Both the position numbers and the translations under genes were made by a program. From Candidatus Thiodiazotropha sp. CDECU1 (lineage in GTDB: Bacteria > Pseudomonadota > Gammaproteobacteria > Chromatiales > Chromatiaceae): a DNA stretch of 64,000 nucleotides. Shown here one piece after another: positions 46,280 to 56,464 of this stretch; position 1 is the first letter of the stretch, and each line of letters starts with the position of its first letter. The notes beneath the pieces were generated by a model that ran no database searches, was not told where the DNA came from, and saw only the letters and a list, made by a program, of their open reading frames with translations. Location of the stretch: the NCBI RefSeq assembly GCF_963455295.1, contig NZ_OY734020.1, forward strand, positions 2,604,001-2,668,000, given 5' to 3'.

Positions 46280-46378
46280 AAGCTGCTGAAAGATACATTA
46301 AGCATCACCCTGAGGCTAGTCTGGGCCTGAAAACAACATGCAGGAAGGTCCTCACTAAAGTTGTGGCAAGTGTGTAGC

Positions 46379-47161
46379 TTAGCAGAGGCAAAAACCTGCC
46401 CCGAGTGGATCAGGGATCGCGAACTCCTGTGGATAGTCCACTTTAGTCAAATAGAGCCCCTGTGGTGGTGCCGTGACCCCACCCAGGGTGCGATCACGCA
46501 ACTCCAATACCTCTTGAGTCCATGACTCCTTCTGTTCTCCCTTGCCGATGGCGATCAAAACCCCGGCCACGTTTCGTACCATATGGTGCAAAAATGCATT
46601 GGCATGTACCTCGATCGAGATAAATTCACCAACTCGTTTGACCTGCAGACGGTGAACGGTCCGGACCGGATGTTTGGCTTGACAGCCGATCGCCCTGTAT
46701 GAGGAAAAGTCGTGGGTACCGACCAACACCTGTGCCGCTCGATGCATGTGCGACTCATCCAGGGGTTGGTGAATCCAGACTGCCCGGTCCCGCCACTGGG
46801 CAGAACGAAAGCGTCGATTCAGGATCAGGTAGCGGTAGTGTCTTCCCAGGGCGGAGAAGCGTGCATGGAATGTGGAAGGGACCTCTCTGGCCCAGGAGAT
46901 ACTGATATCCTGTGGCAGATTGACATTACTGCCCAACACCCAGGATCGATCGGATCTCTCTGCTTTTGTCTCGAAGTGAACCACTTGGCCGGTAGCATGA
47001 ACACCACTGTCCGTGCGCCCGGCACAGTGAACCGTTACAGCATGATCAGCCACCCTGGAGAGGGCCTGTTGGAGTGACTCCTGTACACTGCGAACATCAC
47101 CCTGGTACTGCCAACCGTGGAAAGCGCTGCCATCGTATTCCACACCCAGAGCTATCTTCAT
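46379..47161 (-). CDS. truA: tRNA pseudouridine synthase A
   Basis: 260 residues, start at the second ATG (MKIALGVEYDGSAFHGWQYQ). The catalytic Asp lies in CAGRTDSGVHATGQVVHFE; further blocks are SALGRHYRYLILNRRFRSAQ and ANAFLHHMVRNVAGVLIAIG. Modifies positions 38-40 of tRNAs. It lies just after the fimV terminator and before trpF, the normal gamma order. Confidence 0.97.
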   Translation of the reverse strand: MKIALGVEYDGSAFHGWQYQGDVRSVQESLQQALSRVADHAVTVHCAGRTDSGVHATGQVVHFETKAERSDRSWVLGSNVNLPQDISISWAREVPSTFHARFSALGRHYRYLILNRRFRSAQWRDRAVWIHQPLDESHMHRAAQVLVGTHDFSSYRAIGCQAKHPVRTVHRLQVKRVGEFISIEVHANAFLHHMVRNVAGVLIAIGKGEQKESWTQEVLELRDRTLGGVTAPPQGLYLTKVDYPQEFAIPDPLGAGFCLC

Positions 47162-47173
47162 CATCTACCCTGA

Positions 47174-47206
47174 AACAAAAAAGGGGCGCACCAAGATGTG
47201 CGCCCC
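47174..47206 (-). terminator. Rho-independent terminator of fimV
   Basis: On the minus strand a perfect 9-bp stem GGGGCGCAC / GTGCGCCCC (47198-47206 with 47183-47191, 6-nt loop) is followed by CTTTTTTGTTTC. It lies 24 nt after the fimV stop and directly before the truA start, so truA needs its own promoter or read-through. Confidence 0.9.
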
Positions 47207-47230
47207 CTATGCTATTGGAAAGCCTCTGAC

Positions 47231-49948
47231 TTAGGAGCCGAGACCGTTCAGCAACTCCTGGGCCTCTTTCTGTTGTGCATCACTGCCTTCGCTGGATACC
47301 TCATCGAGGATACTTTTGGCACCTTCGATATCTCCCATGTCTATATAGGCTCGAGCCAAATCCAACTTGGTCGTAATCTCATCCGTGGAGTCCAGATCCA
47401 GGTTTTCACTATGACTCTGCAGCAGACTCAACTCATCTGCTGCTTCAGCTTCAGGCTCATCACTGTCCAGTTCCGAGGAGAGCCCTTCCAGTTCCTTTTC
47501 GATGCTCTCCAGATCCAGATCATCCAGCACCTCGGAATCTTCGAGTTCTATTGCGTCCGAAGCATCCTGTGCAATTGATGCGTCGGCCATCTCTGAATCG
47601 CCCTCAACATCCGATAGATCGAATGGCTCTGGTTCCTCTGCAGCACCACTCTGCTCAGAGTCCATATCAAGATCACTGAGGTCGATATCCAATGCATCGC
47701 CCTCTTCTACCGCACTCTCACCTGACTCCATCTTGTTAAGGAATTCCGAATCCAGAGAGAGATTGCCTTCCAGGTTTTCAGAATCCATTTCATCAAGATT
47801 ATCCAGGCCACTCAGATCCATTGAATCGATCTCAACGTCGGATGAATCCTGTACCGGTTCGACTGCAGCGGGCTCATCGCTTATGCTAACTGGCTCTGAT
47901 CCCAGGTCCAACCCAAGGTCATCCAACGCGCTATCTGCCGACGCAACAGCGCTGGCGGCAATACCGGCAGCACCTGCGAACAGGGCGGACGAAGGATCCA
48001 GCTCCTTACCCATCGCGGCAATCTTAGACCAGGTATCCGGCTCCTTGTCCTCCAATCCAGCATCATGCAATTCTTGGGCTAGAGAGTTAAACTCCTGATG
48101 TTTTTTGGCCGAAAAGTAGATTTCGGCTAGCTTATGTTTAAGTTCCTCACGCTCCGGAGTCTTCTCAATCGCCTGCTTGATTAACTCTTCGGCCTGCTGG
48201 TAACGGCCATAGGCGATATAGACATCAGCCTCAGAGAGCGGATCGACTTCACCGGTCTCATCTTGCAAAGCATCGATATCACTGGGTGAGAAATCACTCA
48301 TGAATGAGGTTTCATCAGTCGACGCAGTGAGTGAGCTGGAGTCGTCCTTGCCCGTGGCTATAACACCACTGTCGGGGGATACCAGAATGCTCTCGGCAAA
48401 TTCTGCCTCAGCCTCTTTACGCCGCCGCATGATCATCCACAACAGGCCAATCAGCAATACCGCAACACCACCGACTATACCCAGTAGGGTACTGTTTTCC
48501 TTGACCCCATCGAAATAGCTGACCTTCTTGGGGGGAAGTACGGCAACCGGCGGTTTGACTGGTTGTTGTACCTCGGGAGCAGGGCTTGGGGCTGGTGCCG
48601 GCTCCGGCTCGACAGCAGTTTCAGGGGTCTCTGCTGCAGGTGCCGCCTGCTGCTGTGCCACATCGATCTGCTTCTCGATATCGACCTCTTCGATCACCGT
48701 TCCTGGTGGAATCGGTACCACGGGTTCCTCAGCAATTGTCGGTTCCGCCTCAACTTCAGCTGGGGCCACATCCTCTGCCACAGCAGGTTCAGTTCCAGGC
48801 TCGGCAGCTTCAGCCGGTGCGGTTTCCACCGACTCCATCTCTTCCATCTTCTCTGCAGCAATATCTTGTGCAGTTTGGATCTCCGCCAGCTCATCGCTCT
48901 TGAGAGTCAGTAAGCGCTGAATATCCTGGATCTGTTTCTCCAGCTCCTGTACCCGGTTACGCAGTGCTTCATTCTCTTGTATCGCCCCTTCATTGGACTC
49001 GCGAACCAGCATGATCTCATCTTGCAAGCGATCTATTTCACTCTCAGACTCAGCCATACCCTCGCGTTCGGCAGCTTCACCCTCGCCAGGTTTGGCTGAG
49101 ATGAGACGCAGACGATCCTCTTCCTTTGCCTGACTCTTCGCAGGCTGCTTGGAAACCGTAGGTCTGCCGGCCTTACTGCTACGCCCTGCTTGCCAGGCCC
49201 TTGTCTGGGCTAGAAACTCCTCACGCGCCTCCTGCTTGGATAGGGAGGTCACACCGTCGTCATCTGGCAGCCGTAGTATTTTGCCGACCTTGAGGTTGTT
49301 GACGTTGTTATTGATAAAAGCGGATGGATTATGGCGTTGCAGCGCCATCATCACCTGCTCGACTGATTCATTTGTCCGTTGCATACCCTTGGCAATATTC
49401 CAAAGATTGTCATTGGGTTGAACGGGGCCATATTCTCTGTCACCACTCTCGCTGCTCATCGAGGAGGTTACTCTGGCAGGCCTTGATCTGCCTACCTGGG
49501 TAGGCGCCATCGTGGTAGCCGGTGTAGTGACAGGTTGTGGAGCGCGCTTAAGGGTGACCGGCGGGTCGAGTAGAACCGTGTATTCACGTACCAATCTGCC
49601 TTTCGGCCAATTCACCTCGATGAGGAAATTGAGGAAGGGCTCCCGAATGGCATCTGAACTCGAAATAGAGATCACCGGTTTGCCAGCAGGGGTCAACATT
49701 GGCGCGAATTTCAGGCCAGACAACAGAAATGGCCGCTCCATGCCCGCTTTTTCAAAGGCCTCGCGGGAGGCAAGCGAGACACGAACATCCTGCAATTCTT
49801 CCTGAGAGACTGAAAGCAGATCGATATCGGCCTTGAAGGCTTGGTTGAGAGCAGACTGGGGATGAATTTCGCCCAATCCGAGAGCCAAAGCACCAATGGG
49901 TGATAGGGCTGTTGCAACAGCCACTGCCAGAGACAGCTTACGAATCAT
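47231..49948 (-). CDS. fimV: FimV, polar peptidoglycan-binding hub protein
   Basis: The start at 49948 has a strong AAGGAGG site and a signal peptide (MIRKLSLAVAVATALSPIGA). About 905 residues: the conserved FimV N-terminus (LGLGEIHPQSALNQAFKADI), a LysM domain (PVQPNDNLWNIAKGMQRTNE ... LKVGKILRLPDD), a coiled coil (DRLQDEIMLVRESNEGAIQE), a Glu/Ala/Pro-rich stretch, one TM (STLLGIVGGVAVLLIGLLWM), an acidic cytoplasmic part with a TPR-like block (VYIAYGRYQQAEELIKQAIE) and the FimV C-terminal motif (TKLDLARAYIDMGDIEGAKS). It organises polar type IV pilus and motility machinery in pseudomonads. Confidence 0.95.
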   Translation of the reverse strand: MIRKLSLAVAVATALSPIGALALGLGEIHPQSALNQAFKADIDLLSVSQEELQDVRVSLASREAFEKAGMERPFLLSGLKFAPMLTPAGKPVISISSSDAIREPFLNFLIEVNWPKGRLVREYTVLLDPPVTLKRAPQPVTTPATTMAPTQVGRSRPARVTSSMSSESGDREYGPVQPNDNLWNIAKGMQRTNESVEQVMMALQRHNPSAFINNNVNNLKVGKILRLPDDDGVTSLSKQEAREEFLAQTRAWQAGRSSKAGRPTVSKQPAKSQAKEEDRLRLISAKPGEGEAAEREGMAESESEIDRLQDEIMLVRESNEGAIQENEALRNRVQELEKQIQDIQRLLTLKSDELAEIQTAQDIAAEKMEEMESVETAPAEAAEPGTEPAVAEDVAPAEVEAEPTIAEEPVVPIPPGTVIEEVDIEKQIDVAQQQAAPAAETPETAVEPEPAPAPSPAPEVQQPVKPPVAVLPPKKVSYFDGVKENSTLLGIVGGVAVLLIGLLWMIMRRRKEAEAEFAESILVSPDSGVIATGKDDSSSLTASTDETSFMSDFSPSDIDALQDETGEVDPLSEADVYIAYGRYQQAEELIKQAIEKTPEREELKHKLAEIYFSAKKHQEFNSLAQELHDAGLEDKEPDTWSKIAAMGKELDPSSALFAGAAGIAASAVASADSALDDLGLDLGSEPVSISDEPAAVEPVQDSSDVEIDSMDLSGLDNLDEMDSENLEGNLSLDSEFLNKMESGESAVEEGDALDIDLSDLDMDSEQSGAAEEPEPFDLSDVEGDSEMADASIAQDASDAIELEDSEVLDDLDLESIEKELEGLSSELDSDEPEAEAADELSLLQSHSENLDLDSTDEITTKLDLARAYIDMGDIEGAKSILDEVSSEGSDAQQKEAQELLNGLGS

Positions 49949-50348
49949 GCTTCCTCCTTGCCAGAAAACATACCCCACCGGTCAAACTCATTCCGAATAT
50001 AGTGTTCAAAATGGTCCCCTAAACAGCCCCGATAGGTTTAGAATAAACTTAATAATTAGACGCTAACTATAGCTGATAAATGATCTTTTTACCAAAACTT
50101 CGATGATCTTCACACTATTTTTTGTGATACCACACCACTGTTAGCCAGCGACTACCCAAAGTGAGAAATAGATCGGGTTTTTCACGCTGGGAAAAAACCC
50201 AGAAATCCCTCTGCCAACACCATCTTCCCGAATACCATGCTGAATCACTCTCCCTTGCTCATTCAACTGAAATAGAAAACCCCGTCGTCAGCCGGTCGAC
50301 TTTACGACGGGGTTGAACACGCTCTGGCGCAGGTATTCTGCCTGTGGT
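49949..50348. other. 400-bp gap between asd and fimV
   Basis: No gene seen. It contains the asd terminator (50272-50314) and, nearer fimV, AT-rich DNA that must hold the fimV promoter. No operator or riboswitch-like structure was recognised. Confidence 0.6.
50272..50314 (-). terminator. Terminator after asd
   Basis: On the minus strand AACCCCGTCGT and ACGACGGGGTT (50304-50314 with 50278-50288) form an 11-bp perfect stem with a 15-nt loop, followed by TTCTATTTC. It lies 35 nt after the asd stop and separates it from fimV. Confidence 0.8.
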
Positions 50349-51464
50349 TCAAGCCTCCAGCAGAATTCTCAACATACGCCGCAGCGGTTCGGCCGCACCC
50401 CATAGCAGTTGGTCACCGACCGTAAAGGCATTCAGATACTCATCACCCAGGTTCATCTTTCTCAGCCGCCCAACCGGGACAGTCAAGGTTCCAGTAACCT
50501 GGGCAGGGTTCAGTTCCCGTATCGTGATATCCCGTTCATTGGGAATTACCTTTACCCAACTATTGGCACTTGCCAATATCGACTCCACTTCGTCTATCGG
50601 CACGTCACTACGTAACTTTATGGTCAATGCCTGACTATGACAGCGCATTGAGCCGATACGCACGCAAGTACCGTCTATGGGTACAGGCTTGTCACTTCGA
50701 CCGAGAATCTTGTTGGTTTCAACAAATCCCTTCCACTCCTCCTTGCTTTGCCCGTTCTCCAACGCCACATCGATCCATGGTATCAGACTGCCCGCCAGGG
50801 CCGCCCCAAAATTATCTGTGGGAAAAGCCTCGCTGCGCAGTGTCTCAGCTACCTGCCGGTCGATATCGAGGATAGCAGAAGCCGGGTCTGCCAGATTATC
50901 CCGCACCGAGGCTTGAATAACTCCCATCTGGCTAATCAACTCACGCATATTGCGCGCGCCCGCGCCTGAGGCAGCCTGATAGGTCATGGATGTCACCCAC
51001 TCCACGAGATCCTGCTGAAACAGACCGCCCAGGGCCATCAGCATCAAGCTCACGGTACAGTTGCCACCGATGAAATCCTTTGCGCCTTTCGCCAGACCGT
51101 CACGAATCACACCATCGTTCACCGGATCGAGCACAATCAATGTATGCTCCTTCATGCGCAGACTGGATGCGGCATCTATCCAGTAGCCCTGCCAACCCGC
51201 CGAGCGTAATTTATCGTACACCTGATTGGTATAGCCTCCACCCTGACAGGTCAGGATCGCATCCATCTCCATCAAGGCATCGATATCGGTAGCGTCTCTC
51301 AGCGGCGCCCGCTCCCTGCCAATATCGGGACCTGGTTGACCCACTTGTGAAGTGGTGAAGAATATGGGCTCTTCAATGCCGGCAAAATCATTCTCCTCCA
51401 GCATGCGCCCCATCAATACGGAACCCACCATGCCACGCCAACCAATAAAACCTACTCTTTTCAT
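50349..51464 (-). CDS. asd: Aspartate-semialdehyde dehydrogenase
   Basis: 371 residues of the gram-negative type. NADP motif [20 protein letters not shown], the active-site Cys in [20 protein letters not shown], and [36 protein letters not shown] holds the substrate-binding His. It reduces aspartyl phosphate on the route to lysine, methionine and threonine. It follows leuB, as in Pseudomonas. Confidence 0.98.
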   Translation of the reverse strand: MKRVGFIGWRGMVGSVLMGRMLEENDFAGIEEPIFFTTSQVGQPGPDIGRERAPLRDATDIDALMEMDAILTCQGGGYTNQVYDKLRSAGWQGYWIDAASSLRMKEHTLIVLDPVNDGVIRDGLAKGAKDFIGGNCTVSLMLMALGGLFQQDLVEWVTSMTYQAASGAGARNMRELISQMGVIQASVRDNLADPASAILDIDRQVAETLRSEAFPTDNFGAALAGSLIPWIDVALENGQSKEEWKGFVETNKILGRSDKPVPIDGTCVRIGSMRCHSQALTIKLRSDVPIDEVESILASANSWVKVIPNERDITIRELNPAQVTGTLTVPVGRLRKMNLGDEYLNAFTVGDQLLWGAAEPLRRMLRILLEA

Positions 51465-51520
51465 CTCTATATAACCATTTAAAAGAATTCTGTCACCCGG
51501 TGCGGCAAGTCACACCCGAT

Positions 51521-52597
51521 TCAACTCAATGCTGCGACCACAGCATCACCCATCGATTCGCAACTCACTTCAGTCATCCCTTCTGACATGATATCGGGAG
51601 TACGCAAACCATCGTCCAAAACCTTATCCACCGCACCCTCGACCCGATCGGCCATCACCGGTTCATCGAGGCTGTAGCGCAACATCATAGCCACCGAGAG
51701 AATGGTTGCCAGGGGATTGGCAGTACCTTTACCCGCTATGTCAGGCGCCGAACCGTGAATCGGTTCATACATGCCCTTACCCTGCTCATCCAGGGACGCC
51801 GACGGCAGCATGCCTATGGACCCCGTCAACATAGCAGCACAATCGGATAGAATATCGCCAAACATATTGGTCGTCACCATCACATCGAACTGTTTCGGCC
51901 ATTTCACCAGTTGCATCGCTGCATTGTCGACATACATGTGACTCAGTTCCACGTCCGGGCGGGTCTCGCCTGCCCGTGTCACGACCTCCCGCCAAAGCTC
52001 AGTGCACTCGAGTACATTGGCCTTATCCACAGAACAGAGCCGACTACCCCGCTTGCGAGCGATATCAAAGGCGACTCGGGCAATTCGCTCAATCTCCGAC
52101 TCCCGGTAGACAAGGGTGTTAAACCCCTGGCGTTCGCCACTCTCCAGTTCACGGACCCCCCTAGGTTGACCAAAATAGATGCCACCGGTCAGCTCGCGCA
52201 CAATCATGATATCGAGACCGGCAACGATATCTGTCTTGAGGCTTGAAGCCGCTGCCAGCTGGGGATAGAGAATAGCGGGACGCAGATTGGCAAACAGATT
52301 AAGCTCGGATCGCAGTCCCAGCAACCCCTTCTCAGGACGAATGGAGATATCCAAGGCCTCCCATTTAGGACCACCCACGGCACCCAGGAGAATGGCATCC
52401 ACCTCTTTCGCCAGATCAAGGGTGGCCTCAGGTAGCGGCCCGCCCGTGGCATCGATCGCAGCGCCTCCCACCAACGCCTCATCAAGCTCGATGTCCAGAC
52501 CGAAATCATCCCGCAGTGTCGCCAACAGCTTTACAGCCTCCGTGACGATTTCAGGCCCAATACCGTCACCCGGCAATACCAATATGTTTTTAGTCAT
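51521..52597 (-). CDS. leuB: 3-isopropylmalate dehydrogenase
   Basis: 358 residues from the ATG at 52597. Isocitrate/isopropylmalate dehydrogenase fold: [53 protein letters not shown], the metal/catalytic region [20 protein letters not shown] and [20 protein letters not shown], and [20 protein letters not shown]. It carries out the oxidative decarboxylation step of leucine synthesis. It is downstream of leuD with a 115-bp AT-rich gap. Confidence 0.98.
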   Translation of the reverse strand: MTKNILVLPGDGIGPEIVTEAVKLLATLRDDFGLDIELDEALVGGAAIDATGGPLPEATLDLAKEVDAILLGAVGGPKWEALDISIRPEKGLLGLRSELNLFANLRPAILYPQLAAASSLKTDIVAGLDIMIVRELTGGIYFGQPRGVRELESGERQGFNTLVYRESEIERIARVAFDIARKRGSRLCSVDKANVLECTELWREVVTRAGETRPDVELSHMYVDNAAMQLVKWPKQFDVMVTTNMFGDILSDCAAMLTGSIGMLPSASLDEQGKGMYEPIHGSAPDIAGKGTANPLATILSVAMMLRYSLDEPVMADRVEGAVDKVLDDGLRTPDIMSEGMTEVSCESMGDAVVAALS

Positions 52598-52712
52598 CAC
52601 TTTTTACCTTATAACCGACCATAATAGACAGTTTATTTAATCGATATTTCAATGTGTTATATATATTATTTAATGTTACGCATTAATAATAAAGCCATCC
52701 ACTTCACTGCAC

Positions 52713-53351
52713 TCAATCGGTGAACATCCAAGGGACCTCTAAGCGCCTACGGGTTTCATAGGCCTTGATATCGTCAACATGCTGCAGCGTCAGCCCAATA
52801 TCGTCCAATCCATGTAAAAGGCAGTGTTTACGAAATGGGTCCACCTCGAATGGGATCTGCTCATGGTTGGCTGTCAGCAGTTGACGAGACAGGTCCACGG
52901 TCACCTCCAGGGCCTCGTCAGTGGTTGCCAAGCAGAAAAGATCATCAATGATCTTCTCATCCAAAACAATTGGCAACAGACCATTCTTGAAACTGTTATT
53001 AAAGAAAATATCGGCGAAGCTGGGGGCCAGAATCACCTTGAATCCATAATCCTCCAGGGCCCAGGGCGCATGTTCTCGGGATGAGCCGCAACCAAAATTT
53101 TCACGGGCCAGAAGGATCTTGGCCTTTTGATAGCGAGGATCATTGAGCACAAAATCGGGATTAACCGGTCGTTTGCTGTTGTCCATGCCCGGTTCCCCAT
53201 GATCAAGATAGCGCCACTCATCGAACAGATTGGGGCCAAAACCGGAGCGTTTGATCGACTTCAGAAACTGTTTCGGAATGATCGCATCAGTATCCACATT
53301 GGATCTATCCAGGGGACAGACGATACCGGTAAAGGGGGTAAATTTATCCAT
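52713..53351 (-). CDS. leuD: 3-isopropylmalate dehydratase small subunit
   Basis: 212 residues, the swivelling domain of isopropylmalate isomerase. Typical blocks: [40 protein letters not shown], and [20 protein letters not shown]. It pairs with LeuC, encoded 30 bp upstream on the same strand. Confidence 0.98.
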   Translation of the reverse strand: MDKFTPFTGIVCPLDRSNVDTDAIIPKQFLKSIKRSGFGPNLFDEWRYLDHGEPGMDNSKRPVNPDFVLNDPRYQKAKILLARENFGCGSSREHAPWALEDYGFKVILAPSFADIFFNNSFKNGLLPIVLDEKIIDDLFCLATTDEALEVTVDLSRQLLTANHEQIPFEVDPFRKHCLLHGLDDIGLTLQHVDDIKAYETRRRLEVPWMFTD

Positions 53352-53381
53352 TGCTCTCTCCTCTTAATCCGAATCTCGGTA

Positions 53382-54803
53382 TCAGCTATCGTTAAAATCT
53401 GTAAGGTCCACGAAATGCCCTGCCACAGCAGCGGCGGCAGCCATCGCCGGACTCACCAGATGGGTGCGCCCCCCCTGCCCCTGCCTGCCCTCGAAATTTC
53501 GATTCGAAGTGGAGGCGCAACGCTCACCCGGTTCCAGGCGGTCCGCATTCATGGCAAGACACATGGAACAGCCTGGTTCACGCCACTCAAATCCCGCATC
53601 GGTAAATATTTGGTCGAGCCCCTCCTGCTCGGCCTGAGACTTCACCAGACCGGACCCCGGTACCACCAGGGCCAGTTTGACCCCATCCGCCACTTGCCGT
53701 CCCTTGGCAATGGCCGCCGCTGCCCGCAGATCCTCAATCCTGGAGTTGGTACATGAGCCGATAAAGACCTTGTCCACAGCGATCTCGGTGATCGGGGTAC
53801 CCGCCTCCAGGTCCATGTAGTCAAGGGCGCGTTGCATTCCTTCCGCCTTTACACTGTCTGTCTGATCAGCCGGATCGGGGACGACCTGATCCACCGCCAC
53901 CACCATTTCTGGGGATGTACCCCAAGTGACCTGCGGCTTGATGGCAGTCCCATCCAGGCTCACCACGCGATCAAACTCCGCACCCTCATCGCTGTGCAAG
54001 GTCCGCCAATAGGCCACTGCCTGTTCCCATGTTTCACCACTGGGTGCGTAGGGACGTCCTTTGACATAGTCGATAGTCTTCTCGTCTACCGCCACGAAGC
54101 CTGCTCGCGCCCCCGCCTCGATGGCCATATTACAGAGCGTGAGACGGCCCTCTATGGAGAGATCTTCAATCGCCGAGCCGGCGAATTCGATAGCATAGCC
54201 GGTCCCTCCCGCGGTACCTATCTCACCGATGATGGCCAGCACCATATCCTTAGCGGTCACACCCGGTGCCAGCTTGCCCTCGACCCGGATCTGCATCGCC
54301 TTGGACTTCTTCTGGATCAGACATTGAGTGGCGAGCACATGCTCGACCTCCGAGGTGCCGATACCGTGTGCCAAGGCCCCCATTGCGCCATGTGTGGAGG
54401 TATGGGAGTCACCACACACCACGGTCATGCCCGGCAGGGTCGCACCCTGCTCAGGACCGACCACATGCACGATTCCCTGTCTGGGATCGAGCATCTTGAA
54501 TTCGGGAATGCCGAAATCGTTGCAGTTCGCATCCAGGGTCGCCACCTGAGTGCGTGAAATGGGGTCCTCGATGGCTTCGACGCCACCCTGGCGTGGCGTG
54601 GTCGGCACATTATGGTCCGGCGTTGCCAGATTGGCCTCGACCCGCCAGGGCTTGCGACCGGCCAGGCGCAGGCCTTCGAATGCCTGGGGCGAGGTCACTT
54701 CATGCACCAGATGTCTATCGATATAGATCAGTGATGTGCCGTCCTCTTCCGTGCGTACCACGTGGGATTCCCACAATTTGTCGTAAAGGGTCTTGGCGCT
54801 CAT
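53382..54803 (-). CDS. leuC: 3-isopropylmalate dehydratase large subunit
   Basis: Start at the ATG at 54803 (GGAG upstream; [20 protein letters not shown]), 473 residues. Aconitase fold with three Cys for the 4Fe-4S cluster: [18 protein letters not shown] and [11 protein letters not shown]; also [20 protein letters not shown]. It isomerises 2- to 3-isopropylmalate with LeuD. First gene of leuCDB-asd, divergent from a LysR regulator. Confidence 0.98.
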   Translation of the reverse strand: MSAKTLYDKLWESHVVRTEEDGTSLIYIDRHLVHEVTSPQAFEGLRLAGRKPWRVEANLATPDHNVPTTPRQGGVEAIEDPISRTQVATLDANCNDFGIPEFKMLDPRQGIVHVVGPEQGATLPGMTVVCGDSHTSTHGAMGALAHGIGTSEVEHVLATQCLIQKKSKAMQIRVEGKLAPGVTAKDMVLAIIGEIGTAGGTGYAIEFAGSAIEDLSIEGRLTLCNMAIEAGARAGFVAVDEKTIDYVKGRPYAPSGETWEQAVAYWRTLHSDEGAEFDRVVSLDGTAIKPQVTWGTSPEMVVAVDQVVPDPADQTDSVKAEGMQRALDYMDLEAGTPITEIAVDKVFIGSCTNSRIEDLRAAAAIAKGRQVADGVKLALVVPGSGLVKSQAEQEGLDQIFTDAGFEWREPGCSMCLAMNADRLEPGERCASTSNRNFEGRQGQGGRTHLVSPAMAAAAAVAGHFVDLTDFNDS

Positions 54804-54887
54804 GTCTCCTAACCTCATCAAAAATAAACAATCTGTCTGTGCGGTGATGGCAGCGACTTGTTCGATACCCGGCGCCTACCAACGTTC

Positions 54888-54917
54888 TAGTGGTTTCTGG
54901 ATGGGCACTAACTAGTG
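54888..54917. promoter_or_regulatory. Candidate LysR operator between leuC and its regulator
   Basis: TAGTG at 54888, CACTA at 54906 and TAGTG at 54913 make two inverted half-site pairs: TAGTG-N13-CACTA and CACTA-AC-TAGTG. This is the T-N11-A type of dyad that LysR-type proteins use for autoregulation, in the 188-bp gap between leuC (minus) and the LysR gene (plus). Confidence 0.6.
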
Positions 54918-54991
54918 GAAAAACATAGGGGAAAATGCTACATAATACAAATTCATATTTTTCATTTTTTCCATTCTTATAAGGAATAGAT

Positions 54992-55867
54992 ATGGAATTA
55001 AATACCCTTCGCGCCTTTGTGCAGGTGGCTCGTGACGGCTCTTTCTCCCAGGCCGCAGAACATCTATACCTCACCCAACCCGCTATAAGTAAGCGCATTG
55101 CCACCCTGGAGAGTGAACTCGATACCCGACTATTCGATCGCATGGGGCGCCAGGTATTCCTCACCGAAACCGGCCGCCATCTGTTGCCGAGAGCGGAGCA
55201 TATAATCGATCAGTTGAGCGATATACGGCGTGAACTTGCCAACCTCACAGGTCGGGTTGCCGGAAGACTGGCCATGGCCACCAGCCATCACATCGGTCTG
55301 CATCGTCTGCCGGCCGTTTTGCGCAGCTACAGTGATACCAACCCCCAGGTAGAGCTGGATATCCACTTCATGGAATCGGAAAAGGCGTGTCAAGCAGTGG
55401 AGCAGGGGGAGTTGGAGCTGGCGGTCATAACCCTCCCGTTACACCCTGTGGACGCCCTGCAGAGCAAGACGATCTGGCATGATCCATTGGCCGTAATTGT
55501 CGGCCTGGACCACCCCCTGGCAAAACAGAGCACAGTCGGTCTACGGGAGTTGATTGACTACCCTGCGGTTCTGCCGAGCCGTGGCACCTATACCCGCACC
55601 CTGATCGAGCAGCGAATAGGCCAACATCACATGCAGGTCAACTGCACCCTATCCACAGACTATCTGGAGACCCTGAAGATGATGACCACCATCGGCCTGG
55701 GCTGGAGCCTCCTGCCTGAGATCCTGGTGGACGACAATCTGGTCCCGTTACAGGTACCCGAGCTCAAACTTAACCGCTCGCTGGGCATTGTCACGCATCG
55801 GAAACGCACCCTCTCCAATGCGGCACGCGCGATGAGAGAGCTGTTACTTTTCTATGGCAACAAATAG
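54992..55867 (+). CDS. LysR-family regulator divergent from leuC
   Basis: 291 residues. The N-terminal winged HTH is clear (MELNTLRAFVQVARDGSFSQ AAEHLYLTQPAISKRIATLE, then LFDRMGRQVFLTETGRHLLP), followed by a substrate-binding domain from about residue 90 (VAGRLAMATSHHIGLHRLPA). Its position opposite leuCDB and the dyads between them suggest that it controls leucine synthesis, as inferred for similarly placed LysR genes in other gammaproteobacteria; the effector is unknown (an isopropylmalate or another leucine pathway intermediate would be logical). Confidence 0.93.
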   Translation: MELNTLRAFVQVARDGSFSQAAEHLYLTQPAISKRIATLESELDTRLFDRMGRQVFLTETGRHLLPRAEHIIDQLSDIRRELANLTGRVAGRLAMATSHHIGLHRLPAVLRSYSDTNPQVELDIHFMESEKACQAVEQGELELAVITLPLHPVDALQSKTIWHDPLAVIVGLDHPLAKQSTVGLRELIDYPAVLPSRGTYTRTLIEQRIGQHHMQVNCTLSTDYLETLKMMTTIGLGWSLLPEILVDDNLVPLQVPELKLNRSLGIVTHRKRTLSNAARAMRELLLFYGNK

Positions 55868-55896
55868 GCGCAGCAAAACCAAGGACCCAGTGTAGA

Positions 55897-56325
55897 TCAG
55901 CGGGTTCTTGGGCAGACGCCTTCGGGGAAAAAGAAGCTGATTTCAACCTTCGCCGTATCCGGACCATCAGATCCATGGACTGCATTTTCATCCACAGTCT
56001 CGGCAAAATCGGCCCGAATGGTACCCGCTGCCGCCTCTTGTGGATTGGTGGCCCCCATGATCTCGCGATTACTGGTGATGGCATTTTCACCTTCCAATAC
56101 CTGAACCATCACAGGACCGGATGTCATGAAATCGATCAGATCATTGTAGAAGGGACGCTCTTTGTGTACGGCATAGAACTCACCGGCCTGCTCACGACTC
56201 AGTTGCATCATGCGTGAGGCCACAATCCGCAAACCTGCCGCTTCGAAACGGCTGTAGATCTTACCGATCACGTTTTTTGCTACCGCATCCGGTTTAATAA
56301 TGGATAGGGTCTGTTCGATGGCCAT
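55897..56325 (-). CDS. ndk: Nucleoside diphosphate kinase
   Basis: 142 residues. [20 protein letters not shown] at the N-terminus, [20 protein letters not shown], and the active-site His in [20 protein letters not shown]. It transfers the gamma phosphate between nucleotides. Full length, standing alone between the LysR gene (convergent) and an MFS gene. Confidence 0.98.
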   Translation of the reverse strand: MAIEQTLSIIKPDAVAKNVIGKIYSRFEAAGLRIVASRMMQLSREQAGEFYAVHKERPFYNDLIDFMTSGPVMVQVLEGENAITSNREIMGATNPQEAAAGTIRADFAETVDENAVHGSDGPDTAKVEISFFFPEGVCPRTR

Positions 56326-56464
56326 AGTGGAGCTCCCGGGTCAGAAGTTGGCGATGGATTGAATGATTTGAGACGAGTGTTGCGGTGCAACAGGCGCGCA
56401 ACTTACTGCCCAAGAGGTCGTCTGTCAAGGGATTGAACACCCGATGGATAGCCGATTGTCCACT

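Noticed and set aside
46280-46378. trp attenuator before trpF
   Set aside because: No Trp-rich leader peptide and no mutually exclusive hairpins are visible.
54804-54991. Leucine leader peptide/attenuator before leuC
   Set aside because: No run of Leu codons in a short frame; the gap instead has LysR-type half-sites.
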